Assembly (NCBI RefSeq): GCF_000715075.1
Contig: NC_134100.1
Location: 27,748,542 to 27,812,541, forward strand
Length of the DNA: 64,000 nucleotides
Source: Nicotiana tabacum
Taxonomy: Eukaryota; Streptophyta; Magnoliopsida; Solanales; Solanaceae
Direction: 5' to 3'
Numbering within the stretch: position 1 is the first letter of the stretch; each line of letters starts with the position of its first letter. Made by a program: the position numbers and the translations under genes. Shown here piece by piece: positions 33,258-46,377 of the stretch. The notes beneath the pieces are model-generated. The model saw only the letters and a program-made list of their open reading frames with translations. It was not told where the DNA came from and did no database searches.

Positions 33258-36189
33258 CTGGTAGCTGTTATTGTAAGCAAACTCTGCGAGCGGTAGAAAC
33301 TCATTCCATGAACCTCCAAAGTCAATAACACAAGCACACAACATGTCCTCCAATATCTGAATCGTACGCTCGGACTGTCCGTCCGTCTGGGGATAATAAG
33401 CTGTGCTCAACTCCACCTGAGTACCCAACTCTCGCTGAACAGATTTCCAAAACTTGGAAGTAAACTGAGTACCTCTATCTAAGATGATGGAGACCGGAAC
33501 ACCATGCAACCGAACAATCTCCCGGATATAAATCCCTGCCAACCGCTCTAAAGAATATGTACTACATACAGGGATGAAGTGCGCGGACTAGGTCAGCCGA
33601 ACCACAATCACCCAAATAGCATCGAACTTCTTCAAAGTCCGAGGAAGACCACTCACAAAATCCATAGTGACTCTCTCCCACTTCCACTCGGGAATATCCA
33701 TCTGCTGAAGCAAGCAACCCAGTCTCTGATACTCATATTTCACCTGCTGACAATTGAGACACCGAGCTATAAATCCCACGATATCTTTCTTCATTTTTCT
33801 CCACCAATAGTGCTATCTCAAATCCTGATACATCTTCGCGGCACCCGGATGGATAGAATACCGCGAGCTATGGGCCTCTTCCAGAATCAACGCTCTAAGC
33901 CCATCCACATTGGGCACACAAATCCGGCCCTGCATTCTCATCACACCATCATCACCGATGGTCACATCTCTGGCATCACCATGCTGAACTCTGTCCTTAA
34001 GGACAAGCAAATGCGGATCATCATACTGGCGCTCTTTGATGCGATCATATAAGGAAGACCGAGAAACCACACATTCCAACACCCAACTGGGCTCCGAAAT
34101 ATCCAATCTCACGAACCGATTGGCCAATGCCTGAACATCAACTGCAAGGGGTCTCTCCCCAACTGGAATAAATGCCAAACTCCCCATGCTTACTTCCTTT
34201 CGGCTCAATACATCGGCCACCACATTGGCCTTTCCCGGATGGTACAATATAGTGATATCTTAATCCTTAAGCAACTCCAACCATCTTCGCTGCCTCAAAT
34301 TAAGATCCTTTTGCTTGAACAAATGCTGAAGACTGCGATGATCAGTGAACACCTCACAAGATACGCCATATAAGTAATGCCTCCAAATCTTCAATGCATG
34401 AACTATGGCAGCCAACTCCAAATCATGAACGAGGTAGTTCTTCTCATGGGGCTTCAACTGATGAGAAGCATAAGCAATAACTCTACCCTCCTGCATTAAG
34501 ACACAACCAATCCCAACTCTCGAAGCATCACAATACACAGTATATGAACCCGAAGCTGATGGCAAAACCAACACTGGAGTTGTGGTCAAGGCTGTCTTGG
34601 GCTTCTGAAAGCTCTCCTCACACTCGTCCGACCATACAAATGAAGCACCCTTCTGAGTCAACTTGGTCAAAGGCGATGCAATGGATGAAAATCCCTGAAC
34701 AAACTGGCGATAATAGCCTGCTAACCCAAGAAAGCTACGAATCTCTGTGGCTGAGGACGGTCTAGGCCAACTCTGAACCGCCTCTATCTTCTTTGGGTCA
34801 ACCTGAATACCCTTGCTGGACACCACGTGTCCCAAGAAAGCCACTGAGCCAAAACTCACACTTGGAGAACTTTGCATAAAGCTTCTCTTCCCTCAATCTC
34901 TGCAACACAACTCTCTAATGCTCCGCGTGCTCATCCTGATTACGCGAGTACACCAGGATATCATCAATGAATACTATAACGAACAAATCAAGATAAGGTT
35001 GGAACACACTGTTCATCAAATACATGAATGCTGCTGGGGCATTGGTTAGCCCGAAAGACATAACCAGAAACTCATAATGACCATATCTGGCCCTGAAAGC
35101 AGTCTTAAGAATATCTGAATCCCTGATCTTCAACTGGTGATAGCCCGAACGGAGATCAATCTTGGAGAACACTCTCGCTCCCTGAAGCTGATCAAATAAA
35201 TCATCAATGCGAGGCAAAAGATACTTGTTCTTAATTGTTACTTTGTTCAATTGCCTATAATCGATGCACATTCTCATTGTGCCATCCTTCTTCTTCACAA
35301 ACAGAACGGGCGCACCCCAAGGTGACACACTAGGCCGAATGAACCCCTTATCTAGGAGTTCCTAAAGCTGTTCTTTCAATTCCTTCAACTCTGCTGGTAC
35401 CATAAGATACGGAAGAATAGAAATGGGCTGAGTGCCCGGCACCAGGTCAATACCAAAATCAATATCCCTGTCAGGTGTCATGCCCGACAAGTCTGTAGGA
35501 AAAACATCGGGAAAATCCATCACAACTGGAACAAAATCAATACTAGGAGTCTCAGCTCCAACATCCCTCACAAACGCTAGATATGACAGGCAACCCTTCC
35601 CAACCATACATTGGGCCTTCAAGAAGGATATCACTCTACTAGGAACATAATCAGTCACACCACGCCACTCGATCCACGGTACACACGGCATAGCCAAAGT
35701 GACTGTCTTAGTATGACAGTCTAGAATAGCACGACATGGATATAGCCAATCCATGCCCAAAGTGACATCAAAATCCACCATGCTCAATAGCAATAGATCT
35801 ACTCGGGTCTCCAGACCCCCAATAGTCACCACACATGACCGGTACACACGGTCTACAACAACAGTATCGCCCATCGGGGTAGCTACATGAATAGGTAAAG
35901 CAAGAAACTCACGGGACGTACCCAAATAACGAGCAAAGTATGATGGAACATAAGAAAAGGTGGAACCGGGATCAAATAATACAAAGGAATCTCTGTGGCA
36001 GACTGAAACAATACCTGTAATGACATCATCTGAAGCGATGGCGTCGGGTCTTCGCGGGAATACATAGAAATGGGCTTGACTGCCCCCTGATCGGCCTCCC
36101 CCTCTGGGGCGACCCCTGGCTGCCTGACCTCCACCCCTAGCTGGCTGGGCGGGTGGTGAAGTAACTGGAGTAGAAGTCGAGGGCTAACC
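33258..36189 (-). pseudogene. pol of Tekay element T: protease, RT, RNase H, integrase N-terminal part
   Basis: Reading leftwards on the minus strand: protease with the FDPGSTFSYVS site (about 35935-35985), extended by the frame 35925-35362. RT is at 35328-34915 ([41 protein letters not shown]). The RT thumb and RNase H are at 34877-34260 ([30 protein letters not shown]). A linker and zinc-binding region are at 34247-33588 (CLNCQQVK, MDFVSGLPRT). The integrase core is at 33542-33258 (LDRGTQFTSKFW, YYPQTDGQSERT), cut by element C and resumed at 16963. In-frame stops separate these pieces; several are TAG where CAG is usual for the family. The order PR-RT-RH-INT is normal. Confidence 0.92.
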
Positions 36190-37537
36190 CCTCTGCTGGG
36201 ACGAACTAGCAACACGACGAGGACACTACCTCCACACATGTCCAAACTCTCCACACTCAAAACAACTCCCAGGTGCTGGAGAAGGGGACTGAAGGGAATC
36301 CCTCGCATCGGAGTGACCAGTTGATGCACTCGGCATAGAAGAACCCTGAGCTGACGGGGCACGAGATGAACTCTAGGCTAGAAGGGAACTGAGTGATGAC
36401 TAGGCCCGCTGAGATCCATGATGACCATGACCTGAAGATGCTCTGCGATACTCTGGGTGGGCTGACTGAGCAGGCCTGAAAGAACGGCCTCTACCATACT
36501 GAAACTGGCCCCTCAAAGAAGCACCACTATAACTGCCAGATCCTCGAGGCTTCTTGGCCTCCCTCTCCTCTCGATCTTGACAGCAAACCGTCTCAATCTT
36601 GCGAGCGATATCGACCACCTCCTCGAACGTAGCACCCAACACCCTCTCTCGGGTCATAAGAATATAGAGGTGATAGTTAAGGCCATCAACAAATCTCTTG
36701 ATGCTCTCACGATCTGTCAGAACCATCTAAATGGCATGACGAGCCAACTCAGAAAACCTCAACTCATACTGTGACACAGTCACATCCCCCTGTTGCAACC
36801 ACTCAAACTGTCTACGCAGCTCCTCTTTGCGGGACTGCGACACATAATTCTCCAAGAAGAGAGTGGAGAACTGCTTCCAAGTAAGGGGCGCTGCTCCAAA
36901 ATGCCTACGCCTCTCATACGCCTCCCACCATGTGAAAGCAGCCCCAGTAAATTGAAAGGTGGTAAATGACACACCACTAGTCTCAAGAATCCCTGCTGTA
37001 CGGAGCATCCGCTGACACTTATCAAGAAAACCCTGGGCATCCTCGCCCTCGGCACCATTGAATGACGGAGGCTGGAGTCTACCAAACCTCTCAAGACGAC
37101 GCTACTCATCATCTGGCATAACTAGCACAACAAACGCCTAAGCTGGTGTAACCGGCTGAGCTGGAGGTGCCCCCGGTGTCTGTAGTCCCTGCACTACCTG
37201 CTCAGGTGTGCGAGCAGCGGAGGTCTGATTGACTCCCCCCGGCCTGTGAAGTAGCTGCTGCTGTAGTGGCTGAAACTGCCAGAGCCAGGCCAGTGCAAAC
37301 TGATAAGATCTGTGCCAAGGCCTCCTAAAGACCCGGAACCATGATAGGTATAGCTGGTGCCTGAACTGGTGTTGCTGGAGCATCCATAGCTGGAGCCTGA
37401 TCTGGAGTCGGGGCAGCTAGTGGATCAACAGGTGCTTCCCTTGCTGCTCTGCCTCTGCCACGTCTACGGCCTTTGGTGGCCTCAGTGGGTGGAACTGGTG
37501 GTCGTCTACCTTGTCCGGTAGCACGAGTCCTCGCCAT
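36190..37537 (-). pseudogene. gag of Tekay element T, inner copy
   Basis: Starts MARTRATGQGRRPPVPP near 37537, continues through a proline/alanine/glutamine-rich part, the chromovirus gag core (FTGAAFTWWEAYERRR, LTWKQFSTLFLENYV, YELRFSELARHA) and an R/G/S/Y-rich tail, then a CCHC-like knuckle region (CGEFGHVWR, about 36230). It is broken by several stops, including a TAG at about 36724-36726. From 36192 the sequence is the first unit of the 3.5-kb tandem duplication; the other gag copy is at 39735-41080 and carries the same TAG. Confidence 0.88.
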
Positions 37538-37718
37538 CTGCGAGAGAATCGAATAACAGAAGTTTAGCATTCGGATCAACAAGTTCGCATGACAGGAGTT
37601 TCAAGAATATGAAGTTTTTCCTAAAGGTTCTGCAGAACTCTCGAGGATAAAACAGACGTCTCCGTACCGATCCGCGAGACTCTACTAAACCTGCTCATGA
37701 CTCTTGAGACCTATGTAA

Positions 37719-37735
37719 CCTAGGATTTGATACCA
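37719..37735 (-). other. Primer binding site of element T, inner copy
   Basis: The minus strand reads TGGTATCAAATCCTAGG, a diverged form of the initiator-Met tRNA PBS (TGGTATCAGAGC) used by Tekay elements, three bases after the LTR end. It is duplicated at 41262-41278. Confidence 0.75.
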
Positions 37736-37738
37736 ACT

Positions 37739-39725
37739 TGTCACGACCCAACCCCCGAACCCGGTCGTGATGGCACCTCTCATGAAGACAAGGCCAGCCA
37801 GACCAAAACGGAACATCTGTTTTAAATAGTTAATCATCATAAACAGTAATAACATATAATATAATACTCATAAATCACAGAATTTAACGATAATAACCGC
37901 AAGAACCATCTTGACACAGCCCAAACCGGGGTGTCACAAGTTATGAGCTACTACAGAATATGCTATAGGTCTACAAAGTACGGAATATGATACAACAGTC
38001 TGAAGAAAACATAAATGATAGAGGATAAGAGAGACAAGGGGCTGCGGACGTCAACAACTACCTCGTAACTCCAAATCACCGCCTAGCCTGGATGGAATCG
38101 GTGCTCAGGTGGGGACTCTGCTATGCCTGAATCTGCACACATGGTACATAGAGTAATGTTAGTACTCCGACTCAGTGAGTAATAATTATAACTAATGGCT
38201 GAAAGTATGAAAACACGTAAAGGTACAAAGCAATTCCATATCAAGCAGTAAAAATCACTTAAAGCAGTAAATCAGCGAAGAAATCAAAGGATATTCCTTT
38301 TAAAACAAGTAAAACCGGTAATTTAACAGGTAAATAACAAGTAGAAATTTGCCCCTCGGGCATAGTATCAATCGCTCAGCATAGTATCAGCCCCTCGGGC
38401 TCACTCTCAGTACAGTATTAGCTCCTCGGGCTTAGTATCAATCACTCAGAACAGTATCAGCCCCTCGCGCTCACTCTCAGAATAGTATCAGCCCCTCAGG
38501 CTACCTCACAATCACTCATATCAGCCCCTCGGGCATAGCATCAATCACTCAGAATAATGGGTACCCGCGCTCACTGTGGGTGTGCAGATCCGGAAGGGGC
38601 CCCTTACGGCCCAAGTGCTATATCAAGCCACCTCGTGGTATCATCACTCAGCATATCCTCACATCACTCAAGCCACCGCGTGGCATATAAAGTATCTCAG
38701 GCCCTCGGCCTCACATCACTCAAGCCACCGTGTGGCATAAATAGTAACTCAGGCCCTCGACCTCATATCACTCAGCATATCCTCACATATGGCCCTCGGC
38801 CTTACTTAGTCCAGAAATCATCATAAGCCCCTTGGGCATTAGTAAAACAGTAGTTCTCAGCCCAAAACATGATGTAGAAATATCATTTAAGTTTCAAATC
38901 TGAGTAAAAGTGTCTGAGTTTGTAAAACAGTAGATATCAGCAGGAATGAGTTCAAATAATAAGTCAAAATAGTGAGGAAACAATGATAAAAATCCCCGAA
39001 GGGTTCAAATAGTTGGAACGAAGCCCAAATATGGCAATCAGCCCAAGTCATGATGATAAAAAATGAATTTCAGTCAAATATTTGGTAAAATCATCAATCA
39101 GGATGGACCAAGTCACAATCCCTAGTAGTGAAAGACCCTACGCTCATCATCCAGCGCGTATCTTGCCTCAATATAGCACTACGATGTGCAATCCGGGGTT
39201 TCAAACCCTCAGGGCATCATTTACAATCATTACTCACCTCGAACTGGCTAATTCTCTAGCTCACAATGCCTTTGCCCCTCGAATTGGCCTCCACGCGCGT
39301 CGAATCTATCCAAAATCAGAACGAATACATCACAATATGCTAAGGGAACAAAGCCCAAGCAAAAACATTCGAAAATATCAAAAATCCCGAAATTAGCAAA
39401 ACCCGAGCCCTGGGCCCACGTCTCGGAATCAGGTAAAATTTGCATTTTCAGAATTCTCATACCCTCACGAGTCTAACCGTACCAAAATTATCCAATTCCG
39501 ATACCATTTGATCCTTCAAATCATCATTTTACATTTTTGAAAGGTTTCATAATTTTCTTCCCAAAGTCCATCCCAAATCACGAATTAAATGATGAATTCA
39601 GTGATAGATTCATGTATTCTAGCCAAATCTGAGTTAAAATCACTTACCCCGATGAATTTCTTGAAAAATCTTCGAACAATTGCCAAAATCCGAGCTCTCT
39701 AGGTCAAAATATTAAATAAAACCCA
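37739..39725 (-). repeat. Partial LTR of element T inside the tandem duplication
   Basis: The minus-strand 3' end of the LTR (GGTTGGGTCGTGACA at 37739) through R/U5, truncated at 39725, so it lacks U3 and the TATA box. It carries clusters of CAGCCCCTCGGGC-type words at about 38340-38560 and CCACCGCGTGGCAT words at about 38620-38740. Short plus-strand frames (38557-38826, 39082-39396) come from this repetitive sequence and are not genes. Confidence 0.88.
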
Positions 39726-39734
39726 GTTGAAAAA

Positions 39735-41080
39735 TCTGCTGGGACGAACTAGCAACACGACGAGGACACTACCTCCACACATGTCCAAACTCTCCACACT
39801 CAAAACAACTCCCAGGTGCTGGAGAAGGGGACTGAAGGGAATCCCTCGCATCGGAGTGACCAGTTGATGCACTCGGCATAGAAGAACCCTGAGCTGACGG
39901 GGCACGAGATGAACTCTAGGCTAGAAGGGAACTGAGTGATGACTAGGCCCGCTGAGATCCATGATGACCATGACCTGAAGATGCTCTGCGATACTCTGGG
40001 TGGGCTGACTGAGCAGGCCTGAAAGAACGGCCTCTACCATACTGAAACTGGCCCCTCAAAGAAGCACCACTATAACTGCCAGATCCTCGAGGCTTCTTGG
40101 CCTCCCTCTCCTCTCGATCCTGACAGCAAACCGTCTCAATCTTGCGAGCGATATCGACCACCTCCTCGAACGTAGCACCCAACACCCTCTCTCGGGTCAT
40201 AAGAATATAGAGGTGATAGTTAAGGCCATCAACAAATCTCTTGATCCTCTCACGATCTATCAGAACCATCTAAATGGCATGACGAGCCAACTCAGAAAAC
40301 CTCAACTCATACTGTGACACAGTCACATCCCCCTGTTGCAACCACTCAAACTGTCTACGCAGCTCCTCTTTGCGGGACTGCGACACATAATTCTCCAAGA
40401 AGAGAGTGGAGAACTGCTTCCAAGTAAGGGGCGCTGCTCCAAAATGCCTACGCCTCTCATACGCCTCCCACCATGTGAAAGCAGCCCCAGTAAATTGAAA
40501 GGTGGTAAATGACACACCACTAGTCTCAAGAATCCCTGCTGTACGGAGCATCCGCTGACACTTATCAAGAAAACCCTGGGCATCCTCGCCCTCGGCACCA
40601 TTGAATGACGGAGGCTGGAGTCTACCAAACCTCTCAAGACGACGCTACTCATCATCTGGCATAACTAGCACAACAAACGCCTAAGCTGGTGCAACCGGCT
40701 GAGCTGGAGGTGCCCCCGGTGTTTGTAGTCCCTGCACTACCTGCTCAGGTGTGCGAGCAGCGGAGGTCTGATTGACTCCCCCCGGCCTGTGAAGTAGCTG
40801 CTGCTGTAGTGGCTGAAACTGCCAGAGCCAGGCCAGTGCAAACTGATAAGATCTGTGCCAAGGCCTCCTAAAGACCCGGAACCACGATAGGTATAGCTGG
40901 TGCCTGAACTAGTGTTGCTGGAGCATCCATAGCTGGAGCCTGATCTGGAGTCGGGGCAGCTAGTGGATCAACAGGTGCTTCCCTTGCTGCTCTGCCTCTG
41001 CCACGTCTACGGCCTTTGGTGGCCTCAGTGGGTGGAACTGGTGGTCGTCTACCTTGTCCGGTAGCACGAGTCCTCGCCAT
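39735..41080 (-). pseudogene. gag of Tekay element T, outer (duplicated) copy
   Basis: Starts MARTRATGQGRR near 41080 and runs to the duplication breakpoint at 39735, where it has no continuation into pol. It shares in-frame stops with the inner copy, so the stops are older than the duplication. It differs at a few residues (for example ESIKRF in one copy, ERIKRF in the other). Confidence 0.88.
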
Positions 41081-41261
41081 CTGCGAGAGAATCGAATAAC
41101 AGAAGTTTAGCATTCGGATCAACAAGTTCGCATGACAGGAGTTTCAAGAATATGAAGTTTTTCCTAAAGGTTCTGCAGAACTCTCGAGGATAAAACAGAC
41201 GTCTCCGTACCGATCCGCGAGACTCTACTAAACCTGCTCATGACTCTTGAGACCTATGTAA

Positions 41262-41278
41262 CCTAGGATTTGATACCA
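41262..41278 (-). other. Primer binding site of element T, outer copy
   Basis: TGGTATCAAATCCTAGG on the minus strand, three bases after the full-length 5' LTR. Confidence 0.78.
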
Positions 41279-41281
41279 ACT

Positions 41282-44200
41282 TGTCACGACCCAACCCCCG
41301 AACCCGGTCGTGATGGCACCTCTCATGAAGACAAGGCCAGCCAGACCAAAACGGAACATCTGTTTTAAATAGTTAATCATCATAAACAGTAATAACATAT
41401 AATATAATACTCATAAATCACAGAATTTAACGATAATAACCGCAAGAACCATCTTGACACAGCCCAAACCGGGGTGTCACAAGTTATGAGCTACTACAGA
41501 ATATGCTATAGGTCTACAAAGTACGGAATATGATACAACAGTCTGAAGAAAACATAAATGATAGAGGATAAGAGAGACAAGGGGCTGCGGACGTCAACAG
41601 CTACCTCGTAACTCCAAATCACCGCCTAGCCTGGATGGAATCGGCGCTCAGGTGGGGACTCTGCTATGCCTGAATCTGCACACATGGTACATAGAGTAAT
41701 GTTAGTACTCCGACTCAGTGAGTAATAATTATAACTAATGGCTGAAAGTATGAAAACACGTAAAGGTACAAAGCAATTCCATATCAAGCAGTAAAAATCA
41801 CTTAAAGCAGTAAATCAGCGAAGAAATCAAAGGATATTCCTTTTAAAACAAGTAAAACCGGTAATTTAACAGGTAAATAACAAGTAGAAATTTGCCCCTC
41901 GGGCATAGTATCAATCGCTCAGCATAGTATCAGCCCCTCGGGCTCACTCTCAGTACAGTATTAGCTCCTCGGGCTTAGTATCAATCACTCAGAACAGTAT
42001 CATCCCCTCACGCTCACTCTCAGAATAGTATCAGCCCCTCAGGCTACCTCACAATCACTCATATCAGCCCCTCGGGCATAGCATCAATCACTCAGAATAA
42101 TGGGTACCCGCGCTCACTGTGGGTGTGCAGATCCGAAGGGGCCCCTTACGGCCCAAGTGCTATATCAAGCCACCTCGTGGTATCATCACTCAGCATATCC
42201 TCACATCACTCAAGCCACCGCGTGGCATATAAAGTATCTCAGGCCCTCGGCCTCACATCACTCAAGCCACCGCGTGGCATAAATAGTAACTCAGGCCCTC
42301 GACCTCATATCACTCAGCATATCCTCACATATGGCCCTCGGCCTTACTTAGTCCAGAAATCATCATAAGCCCCTTGGGCATTAGTAAAACAGTAGTTCTC
42401 AGCCCAAAACATGATGTAGAAATATCATTTAAGTTTCAAATCTGAGTAAAAGTGTCTGAGTTTGTAAAACAGTAGATATCAGCAGGAATGAGTTCAAATA
42501 ATAAGTCAAAATAGTGAGGAAACAATGATAAAAATCCCCGAATGGTTCAAATAGTTGGAACGAAGCCCAAATATGGCAATCAGCCCAAGTCATGATGATA
42601 ACAAATGAATTTCAGTCAAATATTTGGTAAAATCATCAATCAGGATGGACCAAGTCACAATCCCTAGTAGTGAAAGACCCTACGCTCATCATCCAGCGCG
42701 TATTTTGCCTCAATATAGCACTACGATGTGCAATCCGGGGTTTCAAACCCTCAGGACATCATTTACAATCATTACTCACCTCGAACTGGCTAATTCTCTA
42801 GCTCACAATGCCTTTGCCCCTCGAATTGGCCTCCACGCGCGTCGAATCTATCCAAAATCAGAATGAATACATCACAATATGCTAAGGGAACAAAGCCCAA
42901 GCGAAAACATTCGAAAATATCAAAAATCCCGAAATTAGCAAAACCCGAGCCCTGGGCCCACGTCTCGGAATCAGGTAAAATTTGCATTTTCAGAATTCTC
43001 ATACCCTCACGAGTCTAACCGTACCAAAATTATCCAATTCCGATACCATTTGATCCTTCAAATCATCATTTTACATTTTTGAAAGGTTTCATAATTTTCT
43101 TCCCAAAGTCCATCCCAAATCACGAATTAAATGATGAATTCAGTGATAGATTCATGTATTCTAGCCAAATCTGAGTTAAAATCACTTACCCCGATGAATT
43201 TCTTGAAAAATCTTCGAACAATTGCCAAAATCCGAGCTCTCTAGGTCAAAATATTAAATAAAACCCAAAACCTCATATTTATAGGTACCCCTCAGATTTT
43301 AGTTACTGCGGGCCGCACCAAATCGACTGCGGTCCGCACAAGCCAGTGCGGTCCGCGCAAAAACGACCGCGGCCGCACAGGCCTTCCTCTGAAATGATAG
43401 GATTTAGTATTTTAGCCATAACTTTTTCTACAGATGTCCAAATTACAATATCTTTACGTTTCTAGAAACTAGACATGAAAGGTTACAACTTTTGTTTTTG
43501 AATCATTTCAAAGTTCCTTGTAGATCAAAAGATATGAGCTTCCGAAGTTGGACCAGCGGGAAGGTTCTTCACCGCGGCCGCGGCCACTTTTGTGCGGTCC
43601 GCGCGACGTCTACCGCGGCCGCGCCCGCTTTTGTGCGGTTCACACAACACTCACCATGGGCGCACTCATTTTTGTGTGGACCACGTGGGTGAGTTCCGGG
43701 GCCTGCAACCCTCCTGGACCTGCTACAACTATGATTTTCGGCCTAAAACATCCCGGAACCTACCCGGGAACCCCGAATCTTCAAACTAATTGTACCAACA
43801 CATTCCATGACATCATTCAATCTTGTTGAACACTTTGGAAAGCTTAAAACAACATCAAATCACCAATTTAACATAGGATTCAAGCCTAAGAACTCCAAGA
43901 ACTCTTAAATTATGCTTTCGATCAAAAGGTCTATGAAATCTCGTCCGAATGACCTGAAATTTTACACACACATCCCAAATGACACAACGAAGCTACTGAA
44001 ACTTTAGAAATTCCATTCTAACCCCTATATCAAAATCTTGCCTATCAACCGGAATTTGTCAAAATATCAATTTCGCCAATTCAAGCCTAAATCTTCTCTA
44101 CAACTCCAAAACCCATTCCGATTGCGCTCCTAAGTCACAAATCACCTCCCGAAGCTAACCGACCAATCAGAACTCACTTCCGAGCCTTCTAACATATAAG

Positions 44201-44390
44201 TTGACATCCGGTTGACTTTTTCCAACTTAAACCTTCTTAAAAGAGACTAAGTGTCTCATTTCTTACCAAATCCTCTCCGAACTCGAACTAATCAACCCCA
44301 TCACATAAAACACAGATAACGAAGCGTAAAGAAGCTGAAATGGGGGGAAACAGAGTGGTAACTCATGAGACGACTGGCCGGGTCGTCACA
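41282..44390 (-). mobile_element. 5' LTR of Tekay element T (3109 bp)
   Basis: Minus-strand LTR starting TGTGACGACCCGGCCAGTCG at 44390 and ending GGGTTGGGTCGTGACA at 41282. It has a TATA box at 43276-43283, GC-rich GCGGCCGC/GCGGTCCGC repeats (43300-43690), and CCCCTCGGGC clusters at 41887-42095. ATGGG at 44391-44395 is the candidate target duplication; its partner is outside the window. Element T as a whole runs from here to 15169 and beyond. Confidence 0.9.
43276..43283 (-). promoter_or_regulatory. TATA box of element T 5' LTR
   Basis: The minus strand reads CCTATAAATATGAGG around TATAAATA. The 3' LTR is cut by element A at the matching position, and the partial LTR in the duplication ends just short of it. 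Confidence 0.6.
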
Positions 44391-44815
44391 ATGGGAGAGA
44401 GAAGAAAAAACTTGAAAGAGTGTGTGACAACACATGTTTTTATATGTAATAGACTGACTAATTTAAGACCTTATCAGTTATTTGGTCCTGGTTTAAATGT
44501 AAACCAACAAATTTACCTGTGCCAACATTTTGAATTGATTCATTAAATGGTTAATCAACCAATTACTTAGGCATACCGATCACCCTGGAGTTACTCCTAC
44601 ATAGGTGACTCTGTTTTTGTAGAGGCCTTCATGATATGTTCTGGTTGTACAATAACCTGGATATTGACCAGATCAATTGATTAAACACTTAATTACCCAA
44701 ATCTATGTCGGGCTTATAAGGATCCATTGTTTCTCCCTTAATAGCTACGGGTTTTATATCTTAGTTCTGAGTTTAACGTCGTCAGCTCGACTTATTAATT
44801 GCAAATTCATCAGTC
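44391..44815 (-). other. Athila 3' region downstream of integrase
   Basis: Sequence between the Tekay insertion and the end of Athila integrase. No ORF is supported. The rest of the Athila 3' region and its 3' LTR must lie beyond the left edge of the window. Confidence 0.55.
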
Positions 44816-46100
44816 TATCAAAGTAACCGATGGATGTTGTTCAAAATGTCTTCCATAGTACAATTTTAGCCTGTGACCATTTACCTTAAACTTGTCTCCT
44901 CCATTTTTCTGAATTTCAATTGCCCCGTATGAAGTAATACCTGTAACATTGTAAGGACCAGTCCACCTGGATTTTAATTTTTCCGGGAATAACCTGAGTC
45001 AGCTATAGTAAAGAAGTACCTGATCTCCAATTTTGAAACTCTTTGGTCGGATCAACTTGTCATGCCATATTTTTGTTTTTTCTTTAAAATTTTTAGCACT
45101 TTCATAGGCTCCCAATCTCAGTTCTTCCAATTCATTAACCAGAATAAATTGCTTTTTAACAGCGGAGGTTAAATCAAAGTTCAGTGCTTTCATTGCCCAA
45201 AAAGCATTATGTTCTAATTCTACGGGCAAATGACAAGCTTTTCCAAATACTAATCTATATGGAGATGTTCCAATTGGTATTTTGAAAGTCGTACGGTACG
45301 CCCACAGTGCATCATCTAATTTTAAAGCCCAGTCTTTTCTTGAGATTCCAACCGTTTTTTCAAGAATTCTTTTTAACTCGCGGTTGGAAACCTCAACTTG
45401 CCCTTGAGTTTGAGCATGATATGGTGTTCCTGTTTTGTAAGTCACATTATATTTTGATAGTAAAGCAGAAAATTGCCTATTGATGAAATGAGTTCCTTGG
45501 TCACTAATGATGACTCGCGGTGTGCCAAATCTAGTAAAAATATTTTTTTTAAGAAAATTGCACACTGTACGAGCATCATTCTTTTCTTGTGAGGATGGCT
45601 TCAACCCATCTTGACACATAATTCATAGCCACAAGGATATATTCAAAAGAGTGATAAGAAGGAAAAGGACCCATAAAATATATTCCCCAAGCATCAAATA
45701 TTTCACATACCTGTATTGATTACAGTGGCATCTCATCTCTCTTGGTGATATTACCTGTTCTCTGACACCTGTCACATTGTGCTACATATGCTGGGGCATC
45801 TTTAAAGAGTGTGGGATAGAAGAATCCGGCTTCTAAGACTTTAAAAGTCGTTCGATTTGCTGCATAATGTCCTCCAATTTCTCCATCATGACAGTGATAT
45901 AGAATTTTATTCATCTCTTTTTCAGGTACACACCTTCTAATGATATTATCTGCATAATTTTTAAATATGTAAGGTTCATCCCACAGATAATACTTTGCAT
46001 CAGATATAAGTTTTTTTCTTTGTTGGTAAGAGAAATCTTGTGGTGTCCATTTTCCAACCAAGTAGTTCACGATATTTGCAAACCAGGGTGGTCGAGTCAC
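44816..46100 (-). pseudogene. Athila integrase
   Basis: The zinc-binding domain is in the frame 46100-45720 (HCHDGEIGGHYAANRT, CDRCQRTGNI; H2C2). The catalytic core is at 45619-44999 ([31 protein letters not shown], with D and E of the D,D-35-E set visible). [19 protein letters not shown] is a signature of Athila-clade integrase. After a stop near 44996 the same frame continues (FPEKLKSRWTGPYNV, FKVNGHRLKLYY) to about 44816. The stops make it non-functional. Confidence 0.9.
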
Positions 46101-46377
46101 AATTGTGTTAACTGAAAAAATATGTTCATCAGGAAATTCTTCTTTTATCTCATTAAACTCAAGGGGAGATTTTCTAATCTAGACAAATGGTCAGCTACTT
46201 GGTTCTCTGTCCCTTTTTTGTCCTTTATCTCAAGGTCAAATTCTTGCAGAAGTAAAATCCATCTTAATAATCTAGGTCGAGCATCTTTCTTAGCTAAGAG
46301 GTATTTTAAAGCTGCATGATCAGTAAAAATAGTGACTTTGGTTCCTATCAAATAGGAGCGAAACTTATCAAAAGCAA
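46101..46377 (-). pseudogene. Athila RNase H, distal part
   Basis: The minus frame encodes [38 protein letters not shown] and [12 protein letters not shown], the C-terminal half of the Athila RNase H. It is separated from the proximal half (49241 upward) by the LTR fragment 46378-49240. 54 bp (46324-46377) are repeated at 49241-49294. Confidence 0.88.

Larger units (their letters stand above)
36192..39725. repeat. Tandem duplication unit 1 (about 3534 bp) within element T
   Basis: Near identical to 39735-43267 (offset about 3543). It spans the gag 3' part, gag, PBS and 1987 bp of LTR. It is joined to unit 2 by nine unmatched bases, GTTGAAAAA (39726-39734). Confidence 0.92.
39735..43267. repeat. 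Tandem duplication unit 2 (about 3533 bp) within element T
   Basis: Near identical to 36192-39725. At its right end it continues into intact LTR sequence (43268 on), so unit 2 holds the original LTR junction. Confidence 0.92.

Noticed and set aside
39248..39460. 70-codon frame present again at 42790-43002
   Set aside because: Its repetition is explained by the tandem duplication of LTR sequence, not by a gene pair.
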